Part shown: in pieces, positions 57,560-64,000 of the stretch
Layout of the letters: each line of letters opens with the position of its first letter
Numbering within the stretch: position 1 is the stretch's first letter
From: Sphingomonas melonis
GTDB lineage: Bacteria; Pseudomonadota; Alphaproteobacteria; Sphingomonadales; Sphingomonadaceae
Length of the DNA: 64,000 nucleotides
Assembly: GCF_013409985.1 (NCBI RefSeq)
Contig: NZ_JACCBY010000002.1
Span: 124,001-188,000, forward strand
Direction: 5' to 3'
Program-made: the position numbers and the translations under genes
Notes under the pieces: model-generated
Told to the model about the DNA's origin: nothing
What the model saw: the letters and a program-made list of their open reading frames with translations, nothing else
Databases searched by the model: none

Positions 57560-58077
57560 TGACCTGGCGGCTGCGGCGCGCGTCCGCTGAGGACGCGCCC
57601 GCGGTCGCTCTGGTGGCGGCCGCGAGTTTCCTCACCACCTTCGCCGGCATCCTCGACGGTGCCGACATCATCGCCCATGTCGCGAAGAACAGCTCGGTCG
57701 AGCGTTTCGCCGCATGGACCGCCGATCCCGACAGCATCGTCACCCTCGCCGAGCATCCCGATGGTGCCGCGCCGGTCGGCTATACGCTGCTGACGCTGCC
57801 GGACCTGCCGTTGGCGACGGGGCAGGGCGATATCGAGCTTCGCCGCATCTACACGCTGCCCGCCACTTATGGCACCGGCCTCGGTCAAGCGCTGATGGAG
57901 CGTGCGATGACGGACGCCCGTGCAATGGGAAAGAGCCGCATGCTGCTGGGTGTTTACGGCGGCAATGATCGCGCCCGCGCCTTCTACGACCGCCAGGGCT
58001 TCGCCATTGCCGGCCAGCGCCAATTCCAAGTCGGCGCAAAGCTCCACGACGACGTCATCTACGCGCGCCCCCTCTAA
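57559..58077 (+). CDS. GNAT-family N-acetyltransferase
   Basis: 172 residues starting at the ATG that overlaps the ndk stop. The GNAT core is RRIYTLPATYGTGLGQALME (acetyl-CoA pyrophosphate loop in a G-x-G-x-A-like form) and LGVYGGNDRARAFYDRQGFA. The N-terminus (WRLRRASAEDAPAVALVAAA) also fits. Substrate unknown; members acetylate small molecules or protein N-termini. The stop is followed by a second-family repeat and then the convergent carbonic anhydrase gene. Confidence 0.9.
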   Translation: MTWRLRRASAEDAPAVALVAAASFLTTFAGILDGADIIAHVAKNSSVERFAAWTADPDSIVTLAEHPDGAAPVGYTLLTLPDLPLATGQGDIELRRIYTLPATYGTGLGQALMERAMTDARAMGKSRMLLGVYGGNDRARAFYDRQGFAIAGQRQFQVGAKLHDDVIYARPL

Positions 58078-58080
58078 ATC

Positions 58081-58226
58081 CTCCCCCGCCAGGGGGAGGT
58101 GGCACGCCGACGGCGTGACGGAGGGGGAGGACACGGCGAAGCGCTATGATCGCGCTCCCACCCCGTCCTCCCGCCTCCGTCAGCGCGGTGCGGTGCCATC
58201 TTCCCCTTGCGGAGGAAGGGATCGGA
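58081..58226. repeat. Second-family intergenic repeats between GNAT and carbonic anhydrase genes
   Basis: Hairpin-forming CTCCCCCGCCAGGGGGAG leads into GGTGGCACGCCGACGGCGTG and ACGGAGGGGG (58081-58130). A degraded inverted partner, GCCTCCGTCAGCGCGGTGC with CTTCCCCTTGCGGAGGAAG, lies at about 58173-58218. Related sequences occur at 14348-14377 and 48931-48957. The two halves face each other across the convergent gene ends. Confidence 0.7.
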
Positions 58227-58856
58227 TCACGCGGCCGCGAAGACGCCGTCGTCGTCCATGACGTGCAGCTGTCCGTCGGCGATCGCGAAATAGGCGCCGC
58301 GCAGCTTCAGCGTGCCCGCCGCCTCGCGTTCGGTGACGAACGGGAAGGTGCGCAGGTTCTCGATGCTGACGCGGACCGCTTCATGCTCCAGCTCGCGCTT
58401 GGCATCGAGACCGTCGCCGAACTTCGCCTTCACCTTGTCGCGCGCGCCGTCGAGCAGGCCGACCCAGTCGGAGATGAAGCCGCCTTCACCCGGCTTGCTG
58501 TCCTTGAACCCGCCCGACAGCGCCGCGGCACAGCCACCGCACGAGGCGTGTCCCATCACCACCACTTCGGGCACCTCGAGCTGCGTCACCGCGAACTCGA
58601 CCGCGGCCGACACGCCGTGATAGCCCTTGCTGGTCTCGAACGGCGGGACGAGGTTGGCGACGTTGCGAACCGTGAAGATTTCGCCGGGCGCGACGTCGAA
58701 AATCTGCATCGGATCGACGCGGCTGTCGGAACAGGCGATCACCATGACCTTGGGGTCCTGGCCCTGGCTCAGCTGGCTCCAGCGCTCGCGCTGCTCGGTC
58801 CAGCCCTTGGCGCGAAACCGGCGATAGCCTTCGACCATGTCGGCGAAATCGGTCAT
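58227..58856 (-). CDS. Beta-class carbonic anhydrase
   Basis: 209 residues. Zinc ligands Cys42, His103 and Cys106 and the catalytic dyad Asp44/Arg46 are visible in VIACSDSRVDP and VMGHASCGGCAAAL. RNVANLVPPFE is also conserved. It interconverts carbon dioxide and bicarbonate in the cytoplasm, supplying bicarbonate for carboxylations. It is divergent from lipA (139 bases) and convergent with the GNAT gene. No transporter or regulatory partner is adjacent. Confidence 0.95.
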   Translation of the reverse strand: MTDFADMVEGYRRFRAKGWTEQRERWSQLSQGQDPKVMVIACSDSRVDPMQIFDVAPGEIFTVRNVANLVPPFETSKGYHGVSAAVEFAVTQLEVPEVVVMGHASCGGCAAALSGGFKDSKPGEGGFISDWVGLLDGARDKVKAKFGDGLDAKRELEHEAVRVSIENLRTFPFVTEREAAGTLKLRGAYFAIADGQLHVMDDDGVFAAA

Positions 58857-58995
58857 TGTACCTCCGTTATGTGTCCGTTTCGGCTGCTATAACGCATAGT
58901 TGTGCGGAGTGTCCCGGCTTCGTCGCGCGGGCAAAGCTTCTTCACAAATCGCATGATGGTTGTTCACAATCGACTTGATCGCTATCTCGCGGATC

Positions 58996-59946
58996 ATGAA
59001 CGAGATGACACCGCTCGCCCGTCCGGAACGCCTGCGCAAGCCGGACTGGATCCGCGTCAAAGCGCCGACCTCGGCGGGGTTCGCCGCGACGCGCGAACTG
59101 ATGCGCTCCAAGAGCCTGACGACCGTCTGCGAAGAGGCGGCGTGCCCGAACATCGGCGAATGCTGGTCGAAGAAGCATGCGACGGTGATGATCCTCGGTG
59201 ACACCTGCACGCGTGCCTGCGCCTTCTGCAACGTCAAGACCGGCATGCCCCGCGCCGTCGACCCGATGGAGCCCAACAATGTCGCCGACGCCGCGGCGCA
59301 GATGGGGCTGGAGCATATCGTCGTCACCTCGGTCGATCGCGACGATTTGCCCGATGGTGGTGCCAAGCAGTTCGTGAAGGTGATCGAGGCGATCCGCCGC
59401 TCGAATCCCCGGACCACGATCGAAATCCTCACGCCGGATTTCCGCAACAAGCATGAGGCGGCGGTCGAGGCGATCGTCGCGGCGCGCCCGGACGTGTACA
59501 ACCACAATCTCGAGACGGTGCCGCGGCTCTATCCGACGATCCGCCCCGGCGCGCGCTATTATGCGTCGATCCGCCTGCTGGAGAGCGTGAAGAAGCTCGA
59601 CCCGTCGATCTTCACCAAGTCGGGCGTGATGCTCGGCCTGGGTGAGCAGCGGCTCGAAGTGCACCAGGTGATGGACGACATGCGCTCGGCCGACATCGAT
59701 TTCCTGACGATGGGCCAGTATCTCCAGCCGACGCCGCGGCATGCGAAGGTCGCCGAATTCGTGACGCCCAAGGCGTTCGACAGCTATGCTGCCATCGCCC
59801 GCGCCAAGGGGTTCCTGCTGGTCGCGTCGTCGCCGCTGACCCGGTCGAGCTATCACGCCGGTGACGATTTCGCGAAGATGCGCGACGCCCGCGCGGCGAA
59901 GCTCGCCCAGAGCCAGACGGCGCAGACCGCGAGCGTTCGTGCCTAA
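58996..59946 (+). CDS. lipA: Lipoyl synthase
   Basis: 316 residues from the ATG at 58996 (59005 is possible). It has two iron-sulphur sites. The auxiliary cluster ligands are Cys45, Cys50 and Cys56 in [12 protein letters not shown] plus a C-terminal Ser in TRSSYHAG. The radical-SAM cluster uses Cys71, Cys75 and Cys78 in CTRACAFC. It inserts two sulphur atoms into octanoylated lipoyl domains of dehydrogenase complexes. The coq10-like gene starts within its last codons, a coupling common in alphaproteobacteria. Confidence 0.97.
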   Translation: MNEMTPLARPERLRKPDWIRVKAPTSAGFAATRELMRSKSLTTVCEEAACPNIGECWSKKHATVMILGDTCTRACAFCNVKTGMPRAVDPMEPNNVADAAAQMGLEHIVVTSVDRDDLPDGGAKQFVKVIEAIRRSNPRTTIEILTPDFRNKHEAAVEAIVAARPDVYNHNLETVPRLYPTIRPGARYYASIRLLESVKKLDPSIFTKSGVMLGLGEQRLEVHQVMDDMRSADIDFLTMGQYLQPTPRHAKVAEFVTPKAFDSYAAIARAKGFLLVASSPLTRSSYHAGDDFAKMRDARAAKLAQSQTAQTASVRA

Positions 59947-60397
59947 GCATTCCGAAACACGCCATCTGCCCTACACCCCCGAGCAGATGTTCGACATGGT
60001 CGCCGACGTGAAGCGCTACCCGGAGTTCCTGCCCTGGGTCAGCGCGATGCGCGTGCGCCAGGACAGCGACACCGCGACGCTCGCCGACATGATCGTCGGC
60101 TTCAAGGGCCTGCGCGAGACCTTCACCTCGAAGGTCGAGAAGGTGCGGCCCGAAAGCGTCCATGTCGAATATATCGACGGTCCGCTGAAGTATCTGCACA
60201 ACGACTGGCGCTTCCGCGCGGAGGAGGGCGGCTGCGCGGTCGACTTTACGGTCGACTTCCAGTTCAAGAACCGGATGTTCGAGATGCTGGCGGGGCAGGT
60301 CTTCGGCGTCGCGCTGCGCCGGATGATCGGCGCCTTTGAAGACCGCGCCAAGGTGCTTTACGGCAGCAGCAGTTCCAGCGCGACCAGCGCGGCCTGA
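59939..60397 (+). CDS. COQ10/RatA-family START-domain ubiquinone-binding protein
   Basis: 152 residues from a GTG at 59939 that overlaps the lipA stop by 8 bases. The family pattern is [50 protein letters not shown] and [18 protein letters not shown]. Homologues bind ubiquinone and support respiration; an E. coli relative, RatA, was first named as a ribosome-association toxin. The respiratory role is more likely beside lipA. Its last 40 bases overlap the 3' end of the convergent cinA gene. Confidence 0.93.
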   Translation: MPKHSETRHLPYTPEQMFDMVADVKRYPEFLPWVSAMRVRQDSDTATLADMIVGFKGLRETFTSKVEKVRPESVHVEYIDGPLKYLHNDWRFRAEEGGCAVDFTVDFQFKNRMFEMLAGQVFGVALRRMIGAFEDRAKVLYGSSSSSATSAA

Positions 60398-60858
60398 AGC
60401 CGAATCCCACCGCGGCCGAGATCGCCGAACGCCTTGCGATCCGCGTGGACGTCGGACGGATCGCCGCCTTTCTCCGCCCTTGCGAAAACGACGGTGCCGA
60501 CCGGCTTCTTGATCGAGCCGCCGCCGGGACCCGCGACGCCGGTGATCGCCACCGCGACATCGGCGCCGCTGTTCTCCAGCGCGCCCTGCGCCATGCTCCA
60601 TGCCACCGCGATCGATACCGCACCGAACGTCTCCAGCACGTCGCTGTTGACCTTGAGCAGCTTCATCTTGGCATCGTTGGAATAGGTCACGAAGCTGGCG
60701 CCGAACACGTCGGACGATCCCGGCACTTCGGTGATCGCCGCCGCAACGAGGCCGCCGGTGCAGCTTTCCGCGACCGCGATCGTGCGGCCGGCGGCACGGT
60801 TCGCCTCGACGACCCTGGTCGCGGCCTCGATCAGCTCGCGGGGAAGCAGCGTGTCCAT
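60358..60858 (-). CDS. CinA C-terminal family nicotinamide-nucleotide amidase (PncC type)
   Basis: 166 residues from the ATG at 60858. The stand-alone CinA C-terminal domain is recognised by TIAVAESCTGGLVAAAITEVPGSS (two parts), YSNDAKMKLLKV and AITGVAGPGGGSIKKPVGTVVFA. It deamidates NMN to nicotinic acid mononucleotide in pyridine-nucleotide recycling. It is last in the ispDF-hypothetical-cinA operon (1-base overlap with the preceding gene). Its 3' end overlaps the coq10-like gene by 40 bases in the convergent direction. Confidence 0.93.
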   Translation of the reverse strand: MDTLLPRELIEAATRVVEANRAAGRTIAVAESCTGGLVAAAITEVPGSSDVFGASFVTYSNDAKMKLLKVNSDVLETFGAVSIAVAWSMAQGALENSGADVAVAITGVAGPGGGSIKKPVGTVVFARAEKGGDPSDVHADRKAFGDLGRGGIRLQAALVALELLLP

Positions 60859-61379
60859 CAGCGTTGGCCCTCCGGGCACAGCGGCAGGTCGGGCACCGCG
60901 ATCGCCTTGCCCTTTGCCTTCTCGCCCTTGAAATAGCGCAGCGTGGTGACGATCACGCCGGCGGTGTTCTGCGGCGGCAGCGGCGCCAGTTGCGTCACGA
61001 AGCGGTCGATCGTCCCGCAATCAGCCGGATTGATCCGTCCGACCAGCAGCGGCGCCAGCGCCGCGGTGAGCAACGGGCGCGCGAATTCCGACTGGAGCAG
61101 CGAATCGATCATCGGGTCGGACAGTTTGACGATCGCCGCGCGCGCGTTCGGCCATGCCCGATCCGCCGCCGCCTGATAGCGGCCGAGGAACTCGCTGTCG
61201 GTCCGTCGGACGAGGCTGGAAGGGGACAGCCGCGTCGCGCAGATGATGCCGGTCTGCTGGATGATATCGGGCAGCGCCACCAGCGTCATCGCCTCCGCCT
61301 CGGGCGTGGTGATGCAGCGCGTCTGCGCCTCGGCCGACGATGCGGCGAGCAGCGCGACGATCGCGATCAGCGCCCTCAT
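60858..61379 (-). CDS. Exported protein of unknown function
   Basis: 173 residues from the ATG at 61379. A signal peptide ([16 protein letters not shown]) is followed by a mostly helical mature protein with four cysteines ([27 protein letters not shown]) that could form two disulphides. I recognise no family. It overlaps ispDF by 4 bases and cinA by 1 base, so it is an integral part of that operon. The periplasmic location contrasts with its cytoplasmic neighbours. Confidence 0.85.
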   Translation of the reverse strand: MRALIAIVALLAASSAEAQTRCITTPEAEAMTLVALPDIIQQTGIICATRLSPSSLVRRTDSEFLGRYQAAADRAWPNARAAIVKLSDPMIDSLLQSEFARPLLTAALAPLLVGRINPADCGTIDRFVTQLAPLPPQNTAGVIVTTLRYFKGEKAKGKAIAVPDLPLCPEGQR

Positions 61380-62500
61380 CGCGGCAGGCTCACGGTCGCC
61401 ACCGCCTGTGCGGCGATCCCCTCGCCGCGGCCGGTGAAGCCGAGCCGTTCGGTCGTCGTCGCCTTGATGCTCACCCGGTCCTCGGACAGACCCAGCAGCG
61501 CGCCGATCCGCGCCCGCATCGCCGCGCGGTGCGGGCCGATCTTGGGCGCCTCGCAGATCAGGGTCAGGTCGACGAAATCGATCCGGCCGCCCTTGTCGGC
61601 GATCAGCCGTGCGGCATGTTGCAGGAACTGGGCCGAATCCGCGCCCTTCCACTGCGGGTCAGACGGCGGGAAGTGCGTCCCGATATCGCCCGCCGCGATC
61701 GTACCGAGCAAGGCGTCGGTGAGCGCGTGCAGGCCGACATCGGCGTCGCTATGCCCCGACAACCCCTTGTCGTGCGGGATCAGTACCCCGCCAAGCCACA
61801 ATTCCTCGCCCGCCTCGAGGCGATGCACGTCGAACCCCGACGCGCTGCGCGTCTCCCAGGTCACACGGGCCTCTGCGGCGGCGAAATCCTCTGGATGCGT
61901 TACCTTATCGAGCATCGCATCGCCCTGCACCAAAGCGACGCTCCCGCCAAGCCGGCGCACCATCTGGGCATCGTCGGTCGCCTCGTCATCCTCCGGCCAG
62001 GCGGCATGCGCCGCCCGCAGCGACGCGACGCGGAACCCCTGCGGCGTCTGGACGCGCGACAGTCCGTCGCGCGGCACCACCGCCCCGTCGCGCACCAACG
62101 TGTCCGCCACCGCCAGCACCGGCATCGCCGCGTCCGCCGCGTCGAGCGCCGCCAGCACGCGGTCGATCACCGCCGCCGGCACGAACGGCCGTGCCGCGTC
62201 ATGGACCAGCACGCGGTCGCCGCCGACTACGGCAAGCCCACGCGCCACCGACTCGCGCCGCGTCGTACCGCCGACCACCGTACGCACGTCGCCCAGCGCC
62301 GTCGCGACCAGAGGCTCGGCACCGGCCGCGATGACCACGACCACCTCGTCGATCGCCGGATGCCCCGCGAACGCGCCATAGGCATGCGCGATCAGCGGCT
62401 TGCCCGCGACCTGCACATATTGTTTGGGGAGCGCGCCGCCCGCGCGCGAGCCGCTGCCCGCCGCCACGATCAGCGCCGTCGTCCGAGGTCGATCCGTCAT
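61376..62500 (-). CDS. ispDF: Bifunctional IspD/IspF (MEP pathway)
   Basis: 374 residues from the ATG at 62500. The N-terminal IspD cytidylyltransferase (about 1-215) has [29 protein letters not shown] and VQTPQGFR. The C-terminal IspF cyclodiphosphate synthase (about 217-374) has the zinc ligands in [18 protein letters not shown] and [18 protein letters not shown], ending [20 protein letters not shown]. These are steps three and five of isoprenoid precursor synthesis. The fusion is typical of alpha- and epsilonproteobacteria. It is divergent from dusB. Confidence 0.96.
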   Translation of the reverse strand: MTDRPRTTALIVAAGSGSRAGGALPKQYVQVAGKPLIAHAYGAFAGHPAIDEVVVVIAAGAEPLVATALGDVRTVVGGTTRRESVARGLAVVGGDRVLVHDAARPFVPAAVIDRVLAALDAADAAMPVLAVADTLVRDGAVVPRDGLSRVQTPQGFRVASLRAAHAAWPEDDEATDDAQMVRRLGGSVALVQGDAMLDKVTHPEDFAAAEARVTWETRSASGFDVHRLEAGEELWLGGVLIPHDKGLSGHSDADVGLHALTDALLGTIAAGDIGTHFPPSDPQWKGADSAQFLQHAARLIADKGGRIDFVDLTLICEAPKIGPHRAAMRARIGALLGLSEDRVSIKATTTERLGFTGRGEGIAAQAVATVSLPR

Positions 62501-62581
62501 CGCGCCCCTGTAGCCGCCCGCCCGCAACCTTGCCAGCGCCGCTGCAAGCCGCTAAACGGATGCCCAATTTTCAGGCAGATC

Positions 62582-63589
62582 ATGGCAGCTCTCACGCCCA
62601 TCCAGATCGGTCCCGTGCGGATCGACCATCCCGTCGTCCTGGCGCCGATGACTGGCGTCACCGACATGCCGTTCCGCACGCTCGTGCGGCGCTATGGCTC
62701 CGGCCTCAACGTCACCGAGATGATCGCGAGCCAGGCGGCGATCCGTGAGACCCGCCAGTCGATCCAGAAGGCGGCCTGGCACCTCTCCGAAGAGCCGGTA
62801 TCGATGCAGCTCGTCGGCTGCACCCCCTATGAGATGGCCGAGGCTGCCAAGCTCGCCGAGGATCGCGGCGCGGCGATCATCGACATCAACATGGGCTGCC
62901 CGGTGCGCAAGGTGACCAATGGCGACGCCGGCTCGGCGTTGATGCGCGATCTCAAGCTTGCCGCGCAACTCGTTGATGCAGTGGTGAAAGCGGTCAAGGC
63001 GCCGGTCACGCTCAAGATGCGCATGGGGTGGGATCTCGACACTCTCAACGCGCCCGAACTGTCGCGCATCGCGCAGGATCTTGGCGTCCAGCTGATCACC
63101 GTCCACGGCCGGACCCGCAACCAGATGTACAAGGGCAGTGCCGACTGGCGCTTCATCCGTACGGTCAAGGACGCGGTGACCATTCCGGTGATCGCCAACG
63201 GCGACATCTGCACGATCGACGACGCCGTCACCGCGCTCGAACACTCGAGTGCCGATGGCATCATGATCGGCCGTGGCGCCTACGGCCGGCCTTGGCTGCT
63301 CGGTCAGGTGATGGACTATCTGGCGACCGGCAACCGCCGCCCCGACCCGTCGCTCGACGAACAATATCGCGTGATTACGGAGCATTATGACGCGATGCTC
63401 GACCATTATGGCACGGTCACCGGCGTCAACATGGCGCGCAAGCACATCGGCTGGTACACCAAGGGGCTGACCGGCTCGGCCGAGTTCCGCAACGCGGTCA
63501 ACCAGCAGCCGGACGCCGCGGTTGTCAAGCGGATGCTCGCCGACTTCTACGCCCCGCATCGCGACCAGCCCGTCCAGCAGGCTGCCTGA
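62582..63589 (+). CDS. dusB: tRNA-dihydrouridine synthase DusB (NifR3)
   Basis: 335 residues from the ATG at 62582; the frame is open farther upstream only as antisense of ispDF. Motifs are the FMN barrel start [15 protein letters not shown], the catalytic Cys in [45 protein letters not shown] and the phosphate-binding [12 protein letters not shown]. It reduces uridines in tRNA D-loops. Seven bases separate it from ntrB, the conserved nifR3-ntrB-ntrC order of alphaproteobacteria. Confidence 0.96.
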   Translation: MAALTPIQIGPVRIDHPVVLAPMTGVTDMPFRTLVRRYGSGLNVTEMIASQAAIRETRQSIQKAAWHLSEEPVSMQLVGCTPYEMAEAAKLAEDRGAAIIDINMGCPVRKVTNGDAGSALMRDLKLAAQLVDAVVKAVKAPVTLKMRMGWDLDTLNAPELSRIAQDLGVQLITVHGRTRNQMYKGSADWRFIRTVKDAVTIPVIANGDICTIDDAVTALEHSSADGIMIGRGAYGRPWLLGQVMDYLATGNRRPDPSLDEQYRVITEHYDAMLDHYGTVTGVNMARKHIGWYTKGLTGSAEFRNAVNQQPDAAVVKRMLADFYAPHRDQPVQQAA

Positions 63590-63596
63590 CGCGGGG

Positions 63597-64000
63597 ATGG
63601 CGCAGCACACCGGCGTCACCTCCGGCCGGCCCGGCTTTGCCGAGCTGTTCGCAGCGCTGCCGGTCGCCGTCGTCGTGGTCGACCCGGACGATCGCATCGC
63701 CCATGCCAATGGCCTGGCGGAACAGTTGCTCAACCTGTCCGAACGGGTGATGCGCGGCCAGCCGCTCGCCGCGATCCTGCCGCCGCCGGCAACCGATGAG
63801 CGGCGCGAAGGGCAGGGCTTCGCCTTCTACGATACCGAGATCGCGACGCCGCATGGCCCGAAGATCCGCGTCGACTTCGTCGAGGCGGCGGTGCCCGATC
63901 ATCCCGGCTGGCGCGCGATCACCCTCCACACCGCCGCGAGCAACCGCGGCCTCGCTAAGTCCGGGCGCAGCGCCGGCGCCCGTGCGGCGAGCGGTGCCGC
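63597..64000 (+). CDS. ntrB: Nitrogen regulation sensor kinase NtrB, N-terminal PAS part (cut by window)
   Basis: 134 complete codons from the ATG at 63597 to the window edge. A PAS domain is visible (FAELFAALPVAVVVVDPDDR, IAHANGLAEQLLNLSERVM), then a short linker (LAKSGRSAGARAASGAA) of the kind that precedes the HisKA box in NtrB. The kinase domain is outside the window. The call rests on the PAS region and on dusB directly upstream. It would phosphorylate NtrC under nitrogen limitation. Confidence 0.85.
   Translation, partial: MAQHTGVTSGRPGFAELFAALPVAVVVVDPDDRIAHANGLAEQLLNLSERVMRGQPLAAILPPPATDERREGQGFAFYDTEIATPHGPKIRVDFVEAAVPDHPGWRAITLHTAASNRGLAKSGRSAGARAASGA

Overview
The window is about 64 kb of GC-rich (roughly two-thirds G+C by eye), densely coded alphaproteobacterial chromosome, most probably a Sphingomonas or close sphingomonad. 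This rests on the gene content and order. There is a CckA phosphorelay kinase, ChvG/ChvI next to pckA and a short HprK/RapZ/EIIA/HPr cluster, a fused IspDF, dusB-ntrB, btaAB, DUF2062 beside smpB, and a FecI/FecR/TonB-receptor set. The species assignment is inference. No phage, insertion sequence, CRISPR array or rRNA was seen. Nearly everything is core housekeeping, so the unusual material is in the intergenic spacers.

Layout. 1-4633: an ECF sigma factor, FecR anti-sigma and STN-type TonB receptor on the minus strand, the receptor cut by the window edge. 4946-5436: a CAU-anticodon tRNA and a small heptad-repeat lipoprotein. 5573-15736: an M28 peptidase, EttA, Uma2 and NYN proteins, DoxX, GreB, lytic transglycosylase, DapA, SmpB and DUF2062. 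15796-19960: two tandem M13 metallopeptidases. 20334-23234: CckA and a stand-alone receiver. 23347-27998: an overlapping operon ilvD-lipoprotein-nnr-RNA methyltransferase. 28139-31020: truA-fmt facing recR-def. 31386-33161: rmuC with a compositionally foreign tail and a 57-residue small ORF. 33206-38388: a minus-strand run of a SpoU methyltransferase, HPr, EIIA, RapZ, HprK, ChvG and ChvI, divergent from pckA. 40381-42235: btaAB for betaine lipid synthesis. 42802-48844: thioesterase, NfeD/SPFH, ATP-grasp, guaB, rsmB, TPR. 49223-54747: an outer-membrane biogenesis operon lptD-surA-pdxA-rsmA (minus). 54906-58856: pepA, holC, ndk, GNAT, carbonic anhydrase. 58996-64000: lipA-coq10, then ispDF-hypothetical-cinA (minus), dusB and the start of ntrB.

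The most striking non-genic signal is a repeat family with five copies, each exactly 109 bp. Two 30-base terminal units, each itself palindromic, are inverted around a 49-base directional spacer, with further conserved blocks outside. Copies lie in every spacer longer than 350 bp (dapA/smpB, M13/cckA, def/rmuC, btaB/thioesterase, TPR/rsmA), in both orientations. A second, smaller repeat family and a nested 23-bp inverted repeat between two convergent genes add to this. The other notable point is the abrupt composition change inside rmuC near 32550, which continues through the small ORF to its terminator at about 33200 and suggests a recombination joint.

Functionally the window links envelope maintenance (LptD, SurA, Slt, ChvGI, BtaAB, SPFH/NfeD), cell-cycle and nutrient signalling (CckA, HPr/HprK/RapZ, NtrB) and translation or RNA modification (SmpB, EttA, Def, Fmt, TruA, RsmA, RsmB, DusB).
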